A DNA stretch of 64,000 nucleotides from assembly GCA_036646055.1 (NCBI GenBank), contig JAVXMY010000001.1, positions 393,221-457,220 of the forward strand. Reading direction: 5' to 3'. The notes below the pieces were generated by a model, which was not told where the DNA came from, did not search any database, and saw only the letters and a list, made by a program, of their open reading frames with translations. The translations under genes and the position numbers were made by a program. Shown piece after piece: positions 1 to 9,331 of the stretch; the first letter of the stretch is position 1, and each line of letters opens with the position of its first letter. This DNA comes from JAVWMQ01 sp036646055. GTDB lineage: Bacteria > Bacillota > Clostridia > Peptostreptococcales > Anaerovoracaceae.

Positions 1-600
1 TTCGTGGTTAATCATTGCACCCATACCAGCATCAACGTTTTTAGTTGTAAGTGAACTCATTACATCAAAACCTACGTCAATTAAGTCAATCTGGTCTACA
101 GTTCCACCTTCGTGTTCAATCATACTTTTTAAAATAGCTTCATTAATTGCTGAACCTGACGATCCAATCTTTTTGCCGATTAAATCCTTTGGCCCTTTAA
201 TATTACTTTCAGCTAGCGACATAATTACTCCAAGCTGACTTTGTGTTATACTTCCTACACTTTTAATTGCAATATCTTGCGCTGCTTTAGCTTCAATAAT
301 GTACTGCATATAGTAAATGCCCATATCTGCCTTGCCTGCTGCTGGAAGTGATATCCCATCATTAGTGTTAGATGGGTATTGAATGTTTAGTTTTAATCCT
401 TCTTCTTCATAGTAACCCTTTTCAATTGCATTAAACAAGAAACAGTGAATTGCGTTTGGATACCAGTCTAATACTAAATTAAACTCCTCAAGATCTTTGC
501 CACCTTTGGCAGTTTTCTTGTCTGTTTCTCCGCAAGCTGTCATTGATAATACCATTATTATAGCCAATCCAATGGTTAATATTCTTTTTATTTTAGTCAT
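1..600 (-). CDS. ABC transporter substrate-binding lipoprotein, ThiY/NMT1-like (3' end outside window)
   Basis: The start codon is at 598-600 and the reading frame stays open to the left edge, so about 200 N-terminal residues are present. It begins with a lipoprotein signal (hydrophobic run ending in L-S-M-T-A-C) and continues with the NMT1/THI5-type motif LDWYPNAIH. Proteins of this type bind thiamine precursors such as formyl-aminopyrimidine outside the membrane and deliver them to an ABC importer. It is the last visible gene of a run with a permease, an ATPase and TenA, which supports pyrimidine (HMP) salvage. The substrate is inferred from this context; other NMT1-like proteins bind nitrate, sulfonates or riboflavin. 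Confidence 0.82.
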   Translation of the reverse strand, partial: MTKIKRILTIGLAIIMVLSMTACGETDKKTAKGGKDLEEFNLVLDWYPNAIHCFLFNAIEKGYYEEEGLKLNIQYPSNTNDGISLPAAGKADMGIYYMQYIIEAKAAQDIAIKSVGSITQSQLGVIMSLAESNIKGPKDLIGKKIGSSGSAINEAILKSMIEHEGGTVDQIDLIDVGFDVMSSLTTKNVDAGMGAMINHE

Positions 601-605
601 TATCC

Positions 606-1394
606 TTAAATTTCCTTTCTCCAAGTCACAAATCTTTTTTCTAATATGTTAATGATTCCAACTAAGGCCATAGCCACAATTGATAGAAGCACTATTGGAG
701 CAAATACTCCTGCCCCATCAAGTTGGGTCATCATTCTTTTACTGAAATATCCAAGTCCTTCTTGAGCTCCAAGCCATTCTGAAATAGCTGCACCTATTAT
801 ACTAAGTGGTATTGCCATTTTAAGTGCTGAAAAGAAGTTGGGAAGGGCTCCTGGAATCTTTAATTTTATAAATATATCCTTCTTGCTAGCTCCATAAGTA
901 AACATTAATTCTTCCATTTCACGCTTACTGGATTTAAAACCATCGTGAAGGTTTATTACTATTGGGAAGAATGTTATTAATATTGTTACTAAGACCTTAG
1001 CCCAAATACTGTACCCAAACCAAAGAACAAACAGTGGTGCTATTGCAGTTGTTGGTATTGTTTGAGTGGTTACAATTACAGGATATATTGCGTTTTCAAA
1101 TTTTGGCCAAAGAGTCATGGCAATTGCCATTAGAACACCAAATATAATTGAAATTCCAAGTCCTATAAATGTTACTTCCATAGTTGCAGGAAGCTGTACT
1201 AGAAGTAAGTTCTCCTTTAATTCCCAAAATCTTACCACTACCTGAACTGGTGATGGCAAAATATAATGAGCATTGATTATCATAGCAACTACTTGCCATA
1301 ACAAAATAAGTCCAATAGATACTAGGATAGCCGGTAGGTTACGCTTTAACCCACCTGGCAGCAATGAGGGAGTTTTGCCTGATGAATTTAACAT
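606..1394 (-). CDS. ABC transporter permease, ThiX-like
   Basis: 262 residues with about six hydrophobic segments and the binding-protein-dependent permease (BPD_transp_1) loop around GASKKDIFIKLKIPGALP, where the coupling helix meets the ATPase. It belongs to the SsuC/TauC/ThiX branch of permeases. The start overlaps the stop of the upstream ATPase gene (TAATG), a sign of translational coupling, and the binding-protein gene begins 5 bp downstream. The partner genes make thiamine-precursor import the best reading, but sequence alone does not fix the substrate. Confidence 0.85.
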   Translation of the reverse strand: MLNSSGKTPSLLPGGLKRNLPAILVSIGLILLWQVVAMIINAHYILPSPVQVVVRFWELKENLLLVQLPATMEVTFIGLGISIIFGVLMAIAMTLWPKFENAIYPVIVTTQTIPTTAIAPLFVLWFGYSIWAKVLVTILITFFPIVINLHDGFKSSKREMEELMFTYGASKKDIFIKLKIPGALPNFFSALKMAIPLSIIGAAISEWLGAQEGLGYFSKRMMTQLDGAGVFAPIVLLSIVAMALVGIINILEKRFVTWRKEI

Positions 1395-2146
1395 TATAAG
1401 GCCACCTCCTGCTTTAACTTTTGAATTAATTCCTCTTTTAGATCGATTATTTCAGGTTTCTTTAGGTCTTCACGATTTCTTGGATATGAAAGTGGTATCT
1501 CATATTCCTCAAACTTAGTTACGGGAAGTTCTCTAATTAGCAGAATCTTTTTAGATAGGAAGATTGCCTCTTCAACATCATGGGTAACAAATAAAACTGT
1601 CTTGTTAAATTTTTTCCACTGGTCTAATAGCCATTCTTGCATTGAAATTCTAGTTAAAGAATCAAGGGCTGAAAAAGGCTCATCTAATAAAAACAATTCG
1701 GAATCTGTAAGCAGTGTTCTTGCGAAACTAACCCTTTGCTTCATTCCCCCAGATAGTTCTCTAGGATATTTATCTATATATTCTGCAAGGCCAACCTCTG
1801 CTAAGGTTTCCTTACATCTTTTTTTAATTAAAGTTTTGTCTACGCCTTTGATTTCCATAGGTAGTGAAATATTCTTGCCAATGGTTCTCCATGGAAAAAG
1901 CAAATCGCTTTGTGGCATATATGCGCTGAAACTTTTTTGGTCAGCCACATTTTGGCCTTCATAACTAATTTCTCCTCCGTCAATTTGCTCCAAACCATTT
2001 ATAAGTCTGAATACTGTACTTTTGCCACATCCACTTGCACCTATAATGGAAACAAACTCCCCTTGCTTAATATTGAAGGATAAATCCTTAATTAAGGTAT
2101 AGTCGTCTTCCCCATATTTAAAACTTACATTTTTGAATTCTAACAT
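1394..2146 (-). CDS. ABC transporter ATP-binding protein, ThiZ-like
   Basis: 250 residues with every ATPase signature: Walker A GASGCGKST (about residue 36), Q-loop in YMPQSD, ABC signature LSGGMKQR, Walker B LFLLDEP followed by the D-loop SALD, and the switch histidine in FVTHD. It powers import through the adjoining permease. The gene lies 57 bp downstream of tenA and overlaps the permease start. Its size and sequence type match the nitrate/sulfonate/pyrimidine-precursor importers. Confidence 0.88.
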   Translation of the reverse strand: MLEFKNVSFKYGEDDYTLIKDLSFNIKQGEFVSIIGASGCGKSTVFRLINGLEQIDGGEISYEGQNVADQKSFSAYMPQSDLLFPWRTIGKNISLPMEIKGVDKTLIKKRCKETLAEVGLAEYIDKYPRELSGGMKQRVSFARTLLTDSELFLLDEPFSALDSLTRISMQEWLLDQWKKFNKTVLFVTHDVEEAIFLSKKILLIRELPVTKFEEYEIPLSYPRNREDLKKPEIIDLKEELIQKLKQEVAL

Positions 2147-2203
2147 TTACTTTCCAATCTTACCCTTTGTATATAGAACCTATGGCCCCATCTACAACAA
2201 TTT

Positions 2204-2899
2204 CTAAATTTGGTGGTCAAACAACTTACCCTGTTTCCAACAAATATCCCAAAATAGGTATTCGTATTCACTGCAGTTTCTAACGATTTTTTTTAGGTCA
2301 TCTATCTGTTCTTGGTTATAACCTTCCGATAGTTTTTCAACTAAATTAGTGTTATCAATAACGTCCTGCAAGAAGTCTTCTGAAGTATAAATATCAACCC
2401 AATGTTTGCAAAAGTCAGAATCCTTATAGCCATTCATTTTACTAACATGGTCACCAATATAAAGATAAGTCCAAGCACAGGCAAGTATTGCCGCCGCAAC
2501 TTGGCAAGGTCCACCAGTTGTTCCAATTCCAAGCATATATTTAGTGTATGCTTCTGTAATTAAATTTGCTTCAGTGTTTTTAATTATATCCTGAGATAAA
2601 TCTATACTAGCCAAAAACTCATTATGAGCGTCCATTTCGCTTCCAATAATTCCTCTAAGCAGTTTGTCGAAGCTTCTTAGATCCTCTTCACTTTGACTTT
2701 TGACCATTCCCATTGCAAATACCTTAGCATAGTCTAATAGGTATAAATTATCTTGAATAATGTAGTACTTGAATTTTTCAATATCCAGTGTTCCATTGCC
2801 AATTGCCTCAACAAAGGGATGTTGATTTATTTTGTCCCACACATCCTTACAGTATTCAAAAATTTCACTATTAACCTTGCCTACTTTTTCTAACTTCAT
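2204..2899 (-). CDS. tenA: TenA-family aminopyrimidine aminohydrolase (thiaminase II)
   Basis: 231 residues of an all-helical TenA/THI-4 protein. N-terminal motifs include FVEAIGNGTLDIEKFKYYIIQDNLYL, and GGPCQVAAAILACAWTYLYIG carries the region of the catalytic cysteine. TenA hydrolyses the aminopyrimidine breakdown product of thiamine to HMP, feeding thiamine re-synthesis. Its place just upstream of the ABC importer matches the known ThiXYZ-TenA salvage arrangement. The gap to the upstream phosphoribosyltransferase gene is only 30 bp, with the RBS inside it, so there is no room here for a TPP riboswitch. Confidence 0.9.
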   Translation of the reverse strand: MKLEKVGKVNSEIFEYCKDVWDKINQHPFVEAIGNGTLDIEKFKYYIIQDNLYLLDYAKVFAMGMVKSQSEEDLRSFDKLLRGIIGSEMDAHNEFLASIDLSQDIIKNTEANLITEAYTKYMLGIGTTGGPCQVAAAILACAWTYLYIGDHVSKMNGYKDSDFCKHWVDIYTSEDFLQDVIDNTNLVEKLSEGYNQEQIDDLKKIVRNCSEYEYLFWDICWKQGKLFDHQI

Positions 2900-2929
2900 C
2901 TTATTTCCTCACTATATAACTAGTTTAAA

Positions 2930-3484
2930 CTACTCTTCAAAAATTGGTAATTTATCAACATAAATAATATCGTCTCTTTTGTATGAATCCCCTTCAGCAA
3001 ATACAAAGGCCTTGCCTACAACATTGCCTCCAGCCTGTGCTAAAATATCTTCCATAGTAATTAGAGAACTTCCTGTGCTGACAACATCGTCTACAATCAA
3101 AACGTTTTTGTCTTTGATCATTTTGGCCTGGTCACCATTTAGATATAAATGGTTTTCTCCTTTGGAAGTGTATGTTCTTACAGAACCTTGAATTACATTT
3201 TCAAAGTACATTTTATTTTCTTTTCTTAAAATCACCATCTTTGCATCAAGTAGGTTTGCTAATCTATCTGCTAAGATTATACCCTTAGTTTCCGCTGAAA
3301 GTACAACATCGATTTTGCCTAGGTTTGCAGCCTTAATCTTATATAGTAGGGCAAAAACCGCATCGCTGGCCATTTCGCAAGATGATAGCATATCGAAAAC
3401 TGCAATTCTCTTTTGGTCATTAATATTAAAAAGTGGTAGCTGATATTCTTTGTCGTTTAGCATTACTTTGTATTTTTCTCTCAT
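2930..3484 (-). CDS. Purine-type phosphoribosyltransferase (adenine PRT-like)
   Basis: 184 residues of the type I PRTase fold. The PRPP loop is VLIVDDVVSTGSS (about residues 127-139), and VVLSAETKGIILADRLA resembles the substrate loop of apt/xpt enzymes. Such enzymes join a purine base to PRPP. The base cannot be assigned, and some relatives act as PRPP-binding regulators such as PurR. It sits between a SIR2-like gene (47 bp upstream) and tenA (30 bp downstream), apparently in one transcript, which is an unusual partner for a thiamine-salvage operon. Confidence 0.78.
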   Translation of the reverse strand: MREKYKVMLNDKEYQLPLFNINDQKRIAVFDMLSSCEMASDAVFALLYKIKAANLGKIDVVLSAETKGIILADRLANLLDAKMVILRKENKMYFENVIQGSVRTYTSKGENHLYLNGDQAKMIKDKNVLIVDDVVSTGSSLITMEDILAQAGGNVVGKAFVFAEGDSYKRDDIIYVDKLPIFEE

Positions 3485-3531
3485 TTTTTTACCTTTCTTA
3501 AATACTATGTTAAATTACTTCTATACTGTTT

Positions 3532-4581
3532 TCACTTCATGATTGCAACCGGATTTGCTGCAAATTCTTCAAAGGATATATCTAGGTAGTCTAGATTTTG
3601 TCCAAAGAACCTTTTGTATCTATTGGCTTCGTTATTTTTCTTTAATGACTCTTTGCCTTTGAAGTCATTTATTATTGTGATTTTTAGTGGGTACTCTGGT
3701 TCTCTGTTAACCTGTACCCTTTTAAGCAAATACTTAATATGCATATCAGCATTAGGGAATGAGTAACCACAAAATATTATATGATCAACTCCTAGGAGTC
3801 TTTGTTCCACTCTATGCCATATTGTACTTAGGTAAATATTATTCATTTCCTTATAGTATGTTGGGGGAACCATTATTGGAACCGTTAATCCTCCACACTT
3901 ATCGCATTTAAGATATTCTATTTTTTCTTTTATTTTTTCTTTAGTTGAAAATAGTTTATTTCTTTCAATTTTATTGCAGATTGGACAATAAAGCCAATCT
4001 AATGAACCATGTATCTTTAAAAACTCTACGGTTTTGTTTCCTATATTAGGTCTATATTCTTCATCAAGTTGGCCTATGCCATAATTAATTTGGCCTTGTC
4101 CAAAATAGTAATCTAAGGCATTATCCATTAATAAGTCATAATTGGTACTGACAAATATTGTGTCCTCAATTAGGCCTGATTCAATTAGCTTACCAACTAA
4201 AGTTCTGTGATGATTCTCATCCCTCACCTTTTTGTCTATTATTTTAGCCATTAACATTACGAAAAATAGTCTTAATCTATCTATTTTTTCCAGGTGAAGA
4301 GTAGTGACATCATTACCAAAGGCCCTAAAAGATTCGCCTCTTTCTTTGGCTAAGTCAAGCATACCAATTGCTTCTTCAAACTTTGGAAAAACTGTTAAGT
4401 TATCCTTGTTTTGTACATCCAAATCAAACATGACTTTGAAATAGATTTCCATTTCTCTATCCATGACATTGGCCTTAGTATCAAATTCATCACTTGAAAA
4501 GTAATCGTGCAAAATTTCACTTTGTAGTGGAGCACCATCAGCTTTGGAAGCACCGGCTCCCAAAAAAATTGCTGTTTTCAT
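3532..4581 (-). CDS. SIR2-like NAD-binding domain protein
   Basis: 349 residues from the ATG at 4581, chosen because GAGGAAGG lies just upstream; a GTG 27 bp earlier would add nine residues but has no RBS. The protein shows the SIR2_2 pattern: FLGAGASKADGAP near the N-terminus, FVSTNYDLLMDNAL, FLKIHGSLDW, a four-cysteine zinc site (CPIC...CDKC) and a C-terminal GYSFPNADMH. SIR2-like domains bind NAD and act as deacylases or NAD hydrolases; the latter occur in phage-defence systems. No defence partner is adjacent. The genes downstream are a PRTase and tenA, so the role is open. A TATAAT lies at 4614-4619. Confidence 0.72.
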   Translation of the reverse strand: MKTAIFLGAGASKADGAPLQSEILHDYFSSDEFDTKANVMDREMEIYFKVMFDLDVQNKDNLTVFPKFEEAIGMLDLAKERGESFRAFGNDVTTLHLEKIDRLRLFFVMLMAKIIDKKVRDENHHRTLVGKLIESGLIEDTIFVSTNYDLLMDNALDYYFGQGQINYGIGQLDEEYRPNIGNKTVEFLKIHGSLDWLYCPICNKIERNKLFSTKEKIKEKIEYLKCDKCGGLTVPIMVPPTYYKEMNNIYLSTIWHRVEQRLLGVDHIIFCGYSFPNADMHIKYLLKRVQVNREPEYPLKITIINDFKGKESLKKNNEANRYKRFFGQNLDYLDISFEEFAANPVAIMK

Positions 4582-4643
4582 TTTCTGTCCTTCCTCTATA
4601 ATAACCACCCTATATTATAACACAAAACCACTGGAAATAAATA

Positions 4644-4673
4644 GAGATTCCCACTTATTTAAATGGGAATCTC
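4644..4673 (-). terminator. Hairpin terminator after the 5'-nucleotidase gene
   Basis: Perfect 10-bp stem GAGATTCCCA/TGGGAATCTC with a 10-base loop, lying between the stop of the 5'-nucleotidase gene (4686) and the promoter of the SIR2-like gene. The bases following on the minus strand are moderately T-rich. Confidence 0.75.
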
Positions 4674-4685
4674 CTCTTTTACCAA

Positions 4686-6725
4686 TTAGAATCTCTTCTT
4701 CTTTTTCATGCTGAAACCTCTTTTTCTAACATTTGGTCTCTTATTATTTGATCTCTTACCAAACTTAGTAGATGGTCTTGAAACTGGTCTTCTGCGACCT
4801 CTACTTGACCCACCAAACATACTTCGGCTATAGCCTCTTCTTTGGTGTTTTCTCTTAATTAAGAAGATAATGATAGCAACTATAATTACTACTGGAATCA
4901 TTAGTAACGCAATAACCATAAATGCCACGCTATTTGGATCACTAAAAATCTTAAATGGATTAAATGTATCTTCTATTACTTTTCTACCTTCTGTAGTCTT
5001 ATATTTAGCTGGAACCTTGTCATTTGAGAATCCATCAATGTAGTTGGCAACTGCTTGCCATTCCTTAATTTCTCTTCCATTTTTCTTCAAAATCGCCTTA
5101 TTGAAGTTTGTAATTTCCTTACCATTCTTGTCTTTTGGTACAATTGATACTAGTCCATGACTTAAATCAGTAACAGTTGAAAGCATTTGTCCTGAATATA
5201 ATCCACAAACAACTCTGTAGAGTTTGCCATTATCAATTTTTCCCTTGTCTTGATTACCATTTACCAATTGAATATCAAAGGCTCTATTTAATATAAGTCT
5301 ATTCTTGTTAATGCTATAGCTCATACCACTTGTATATAATCTTGCCGTTTCCATCTTTGGTGAAATGGAAGCATCTATTTCTGCAATATTCTTAAGTTCC
5401 TTACCTGTTAAATATACTCCTACTAATGGGTATCCGCTCTTACCGTCAGCTCCCATACCAAGAGATGAGGTATTAAATGCTTCTGCTGCAGTAATATCTC
5501 CCTTGTTAATTGAAGCTCTAATTGTTCCTGCTGGAACTACTGCTACATCAAACTTAGTCTTATCTCCATCAGCACGATTACCTGCTTTAATAAATGAATC
5601 TGTAATTAAGTTTGCTAAAGGTTCTTCACCTTGCTCCTTGCCTAACTCTTCAATGTTGGTAAATGAAAATGGATTTTTGGCAATTACTTCATCATATGAG
5701 AATCCATACTGACTAAAGAATTTGCTATTTACTGTTTGTTTCCCATAAACCACCTGCTGTGCAATACCAGCATGGTCGTCAACGCTATTATTTAATTTAA
5801 TTAATCTATGTGATTTAATACTATTTTTGTCACCAGATTTTTCTATTACAATATGGCCTAAGTTATTAGAGTATTCACCAGCCGCTACAATTAAGGTGTT
5901 TCCTTCCTGAATTGGTTTATCCAGTTCAGTATGGGAATGAGCACTTAAAATAAGGTCGATTTCTGGAACAGCCTGAGCTAGTTTAACATCCTCTGATTCA
6001 CTTTGATTTTCTTCGTTAATTCCGCTATGTGAAAGACCAACAATTAAATCGGCCTCATCATTTCTTTGGATTTCTGAAACTATAGCCTTAGTTCTTTCGA
6101 TATAGTCGGTAAATTTCACTCCAGCATTTGGTGCCTGACTAACAGCCTCATTTCCAAGAACTCCAAATACAGCAATCTTAACTCCCTCTTTCTCAACAAT
6201 TGTGTAATCGTCTACTCCGTAGTTTTCAAAAGCCTTCTTAAGTTTCTTACCATCTCTAGCTAAGTCTTTGTCTTTTAAAGTTCCTTCCCAATCTATATTT
6301 GAAAGTACCACTTCTGGCATTGGTTCATCTGCACTATCCTTGTCCTTGGCAGTGTTTAACATTTGAGCTAAACCTTTACTGCTATAATCAAATTCGTGAT
6401 TACCAAGTGTTGTTACATCATAACCTAATCTAGCCATCATCTTTAATTCAAGTGCATCTGTCTTATATACTGACTGCATTGGTGTTCCCATTGAAAAATC
6501 ACCGCCATCTAAAAGAAATGACTGAGGATATTCTTCCCTAATCTGATCGGATGCAGTTTTAATCTTAGCAGAACCACCTCTGCCATTTATTTTTTCAAGG
6601 TGAGAGTGCATATCACCTGTAAACATTATTGAAATTTCCTTTGAAGACTTACCAAAACCTACAAAAGGTGTAGCTAATGACAAAGTCATCATTAATATAA
6701 TAAATATTGCAATTTTTTTCTTCAT
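4686..6725 (-). CDS. Surface-anchored 5'-nucleotidase / metallophosphatase
   Basis: 679 residues from the ATG at 6725, which has GAGGAAA seven bases upstream; an in-frame start 72 bp earlier lacks an RBS. A signal peptide is followed by a calcineurin-like metallophosphatase domain (GDMHSHLE, DGGDFSMG, GNHEFDY, GLSHSG, SAHSHTE) and then the 5'-nucleotidase C-terminal domain (ITDSF, VPAGTIRASI). Near the end a single membrane helix (FMVIALLMIPVVIIVAIIIFLI) precedes a very basic Arg/Lys/Ser tail, so the enzyme is held outside the cell by its C-terminus rather than by sortase. Family members dephosphorylate extracellular nucleotides. A purine permease and nagB lie nearby, consistent with scavenging. 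Confidence 0.88.
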   Translation of the reverse strand: MKKKIAIFIILMMTLSLATPFVGFGKSSKEISIMFTGDMHSHLEKINGRGGSAKIKTASDQIREEYPQSFLLDGGDFSMGTPMQSVYKTDALELKMMARLGYDVTTLGNHEFDYSSKGLAQMLNTAKDKDSADEPMPEVVLSNIDWEGTLKDKDLARDGKKLKKAFENYGVDDYTIVEKEGVKIAVFGVLGNEAVSQAPNAGVKFTDYIERTKAIVSEIQRNDEADLIVGLSHSGINEENQSESEDVKLAQAVPEIDLILSAHSHTELDKPIQEGNTLIVAAGEYSNNLGHIVIEKSGDKNSIKSHRLIKLNNSVDDHAGIAQQVVYGKQTVNSKFFSQYGFSYDEVIAKNPFSFTNIEELGKEQGEEPLANLITDSFIKAGNRADGDKTKFDVAVVPAGTIRASINKGDITAAEAFNTSSLGMGADGKSGYPLVGVYLTGKELKNIAEIDASISPKMETARLYTSGMSYSINKNRLILNRAFDIQLVNGNQDKGKIDNGKLYRVVCGLYSGQMLSTVTDLSHGLVSIVPKDKNGKEITNFNKAILKKNGREIKEWQAVANYIDGFSNDKVPAKYKTTEGRKVIEDTFNPFKIFSDPNSVAFMVIALLMIPVVIIVAIIIFLIKRKHQRRGYSRSMFGGSSRGRRRPVSRPSTKFGKRSNNKRPNVRKRGFSMKKKKRF

Positions 6726-6800
6726 ACTATTTTCCTCATGTACATTAAAATATACCCGTAAATATTGTACCATATTACCTTGTATTTGTCTAAACAAAAA

Positions 6801-6829
6801 GCCCTAGCAAGTTAATCTCCTGCTAGGGC
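6801..6829 (-). terminator. Rho-independent terminator of nagB
   Basis: Stem GCCCTAGCA/TGCTAGGGC (9 bp) followed on the minus strand by a T-run (TTTTTGTTT), 35 bp beyond the nagB stop. Confidence 0.88.
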
Positions 6830-6863
6830 ACTTATTTATTAATATATTTATTTGTTCCTTAAA

Positions 6864-7592
6864 TTATTTAACCTTTGAATATGCAGCCTCATCACATACT
6901 AATGTTACATCTGGATGTAGCTGTAGTATTGACGCCGGAACCTTTGGCGTAATTGGTCCAAAGAAAGAATCTCTAACTGTTTCTGCCTTATCTTCTCCAC
7001 TAACAACTATTACAATTTTCTTTGCCTTCATAATAGTCTGGATTCCCATTGTATATGCCTGTTTTGGCACAGCCTCTGGAGAAGCAAAAAATCTTGTATT
7101 AGCTTCAATAGTTCTTGGTGTTAAATTAACACAGTGAGTATCTTTGACAAATTCTTCACCTGGTTCATTAAAGCCAATATGTCCATTATGTCCAAGGCCT
7201 AAAAGCTGTAAGTCGATTCCACCCTTAGCATCAATTGCTGCCTCATAGTTTGCACATTCCGCCTCTGCATCAGGATTCATTCCATCTAACACATGAATAT
7301 TTTCTTCCTTAGTATTTACATGATTAAATAAATTATCATGCATAAAATAGTAGTAACTTTGGTCATTTGCCCTATCTAAATTTCTATATTCATCAAGATT
7401 AAATGTTGTAATCTGGGAAAAGTCCAGTTCTCCTTGTTCATACCATTCCACTAATTTTTCATATGTTCCTATTGGAGTTGAACCCGTTGCAAGTCCTAAA
7501 ATACAATCCCCTTTTTGTATTATTTGCGCGCCGATTAGCATAGCCGCCTTCCTGCTCATTTCTTTATAGTCTTTTTTTACTATTATTTTCAT
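6864..7592 (-). CDS. nagB: Glucosamine-6-phosphate deaminase
   Basis: 242 residues, the normal bacterial NagB length. Motifs are LATGSTPIGTYEKLVEWY (phosphate loop), FNLDEYRNL with the catalytic Asp region, and GLGHNGHIGFNEPG. It converts glucosamine-6-phosphate to fructose-6-phosphate and ammonia, feeding amino sugars into glycolysis. It stands alone between terminators, with no nagA or PTS gene beside it. The start is preceded by GGGAG, and a hairpin terminator follows. Confidence 0.95.
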   Translation of the reverse strand: MKIIVKKDYKEMSRKAAMLIGAQIIQKGDCILGLATGSTPIGTYEKLVEWYEQGELDFSQITTFNLDEYRNLDRANDQSYYYFMHDNLFNHVNTKEENIHVLDGMNPDAEAECANYEAAIDAKGGIDLQLLGLGHNGHIGFNEPGEEFVKDTHCVNLTPRTIEANTRFFASPEAVPKQAYTMGIQTIMKAKKIVIVVSGEDKAETVRDSFFGPITPKVPASILQLHPDVTLVCDEAAYSKVK

Positions 7593-7790
7593 TTAATATC
7601 ACTCCCATCTTTTTTACATTTTTTAACTTTGATATTATACAGTTATTTTTTTTTAATTGCAATATGTTTTTCTTCATTTTTATATATACATATTGTAACA
7701 TAGAAGTTTCCTTTAGCGAAACACTTTCGCCTCTTAAGAAAAACGGGATGAGCAGGTTTTGCCCATACACTATGTTTTGGCCAAAGAAAA

Positions 7791-7818
7791 ATGACAGCAT
7801 ATAGAAATACGCTGTCAT
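7791..7818 (-). terminator. Rho-independent terminator of the purine permease gene
   Basis: Stem ATGACAGC/GCTGTCAT with a 12-base loop, followed on the minus strand by TTTTTCTTTGG, 14 bp after the permease stop. The rest of the 7593-7790 interval holds no gene I can support. Confidence 0.85.
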
Positions 7819-7831
7819 ATATTTATTTATT

Positions 7832-9187
7832 TTATCTAACCATTGTCCAGATTCTAAGAGCAAATAATGCTGCTGAAATCCACATAACTGGGTGAACGTT
7901 TTTAAGATCCTTCTGGAAAATTTTAACGATTACAAATGATAGAATACCAAACATAATTCCGTTTGCAATTGAGTAAGTAAATGGCATCATGATAAAGGCT
8001 AAGAATCCACCGATTGCTGCAGCGCCATCTGTTTCAAAGTCCATGTTTTTAATTGCTGATGTCATTAATAGTCCTACATATACTAATGCTGGAGTTGTTG
8101 CAAATGCAGGTATTGCTAAGAATATTGGTGACAAGAACAATGCTGCAATAAACAGAATTGCTGTTGTTACTGCTGTTAAACCAGTTCTACCACCCTGAGC
8201 TACTCCGGCACTACTTTCTACATAACTTGTTACTGTTGAAGTTCCAAGGCATGCTCCTGCGATTGTACCAACAGCATCTGCTAATAAAGCACCTTTAACC
8301 TTAGGTAGTTCGCCTTTTTCATCTAATAAATTAGCTTTGCTTGCTACTCCGATTAATGTTCCTGCTGTATCGAAAATATCTACATATAAGAATGAGAATA
8401 CAACAATTGCAAATTCAACTGCATGTCCTGTTACATATGAGAAGTCAAAGCTTACTAGATTTGGCATTGCTGGAACCATTCCATGTGCAAAATCTGGGAA
8501 TAAGCTAAATGCTCCTGCGTCAACATTAACCTGGTACCAGCCTGTTGTCTGTGCAATCATTCCAAGTACCCATGTTCCTAGGATACCCCAAAGGATAGCT
8601 CCCATAACTTTGTAGTGGTTTAAGATTACAATTGTTAATAGTCCCACTAAAGCTAGAACTACTCCTGGACTGCTCATATCGCCTAATGCAATTAGTGTTG
8701 CTGGGTCTGCAATGATAATTCCTGCACCCTTAAGACCAACAATTGCAATGAATAGACCAATACCTGCTGTAATACCAAACTTTAAATTCTGTGGAACTTT
8801 GTTTACTATTGCTTCTCTGAAATTACAAAATGATAGTAATACAAAGATGATACCTTCGCATAATACTGCTGTTAAAGCAATTTTCCAAGGATCCTGGATT
8901 CCTGCCTGAGCCATTGGTATACAAACACTGAATGCAAAGTAAGCATTTAGTCCCATACCTGACGCTAATGCGATTGGGTAGTTTGTAAGTAAAGCCATAA
9001 GTAATGTACCAAAGGCTGCTGATACAGCTGTTGCAGTAAATACACCTGATGGGTTCATACCTGCCGCTGATAATATTGAAGGGTTAACTGCTAAAATATA
9101 ACACATTGATAAGAAGGTTGTAATACCTGCTACAATTTCCGTCTTAGCATTTGTGTTATTCTCTTTTAGTTTAAAAAAGTTTTCCAT
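7832..9187 (-). CDS. NCS2/AzgA-family purine (adenine/guanine/hypoxanthine) permease
   Basis: 451 residues from the ATG at 9187; AAAGGAG lies upstream and overlaps an earlier in-frame TTG, so the ATG is preferred. There are at least 12 hydrophobic segments. Features of the AzgA/PbuG/PbuO branch include the start TEIVAGITTFLSMCYILAVNPSIL, SFLYVDIFDTAGTLIGV and the substrate-site region GTSTVTSYVESSAGVAQGGRTGL. Proton symport of hypoxanthine, guanine or adenine is known for this family. I see no purine riboswitch in the upstream 260 bp. With the nucleotidase and PRTase nearby it suggests purine scavenging. Confidence 0.9.
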   Translation of the reverse strand: MENFFKLKENNTNAKTEIVAGITTFLSMCYILAVNPSILSAAGMNPSGVFTATAVSAAFGTLLMALLTNYPIALASGMGLNAYFAFSVCIPMAQAGIQDPWKIALTAVLCEGIIFVLLSFCNFREAIVNKVPQNLKFGITAGIGLFIAIVGLKGAGIIIADPATLIALGDMSSPGVVLALVGLLTIVILNHYKVMGAILWGILGTWVLGMIAQTTGWYQVNVDAGAFSLFPDFAHGMVPAMPNLVSFDFSYVTGHAVEFAIVVFSFLYVDIFDTAGTLIGVASKANLLDEKGELPKVKGALLADAVGTIAGACLGTSTVTSYVESSAGVAQGGRTGLTAVTTAILFIAALFLSPIFLAIPAFATTPALVYVGLLMTSAIKNMDFETDGAAAIGGFLAFIMMPFTYSIANGIMFGILSFVIVKIFQKDLKNVHPVMWISAALFALRIWTMVR

Positions 9188-9331
9188 TGAGTTTAATTCT
9201 CCTTTCTTGATTACACTCAAATAAATAAATATTTATTACAAATAAAAAAGTATTATAACATTTTTGTCACTTGAGTTCAAGGGTCCTTTGCTCCCTTCTC
9301 CTATTAAATTTCAAGAAGTAATATTTTCTCT

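Noticed and set aside
2147..2203. Possible short gene or riboswitch between the ATPase gene and tenA
   Set aside because: Only 57 bp, no start with RBS, and no thiamine-box sequence.
7564..7863. 99-residue open frame between nagB and the permease gene
   Set aside because: It overlaps both neighbouring genes and the permease terminator and has no RBS; AT-rich non-coding frame.
9188..9331. Purine riboswitch upstream of the purine permease
   Set aside because: I could not find the conserved junction pattern on the minus strand; the interval is AT-rich without a clear three-way structure.
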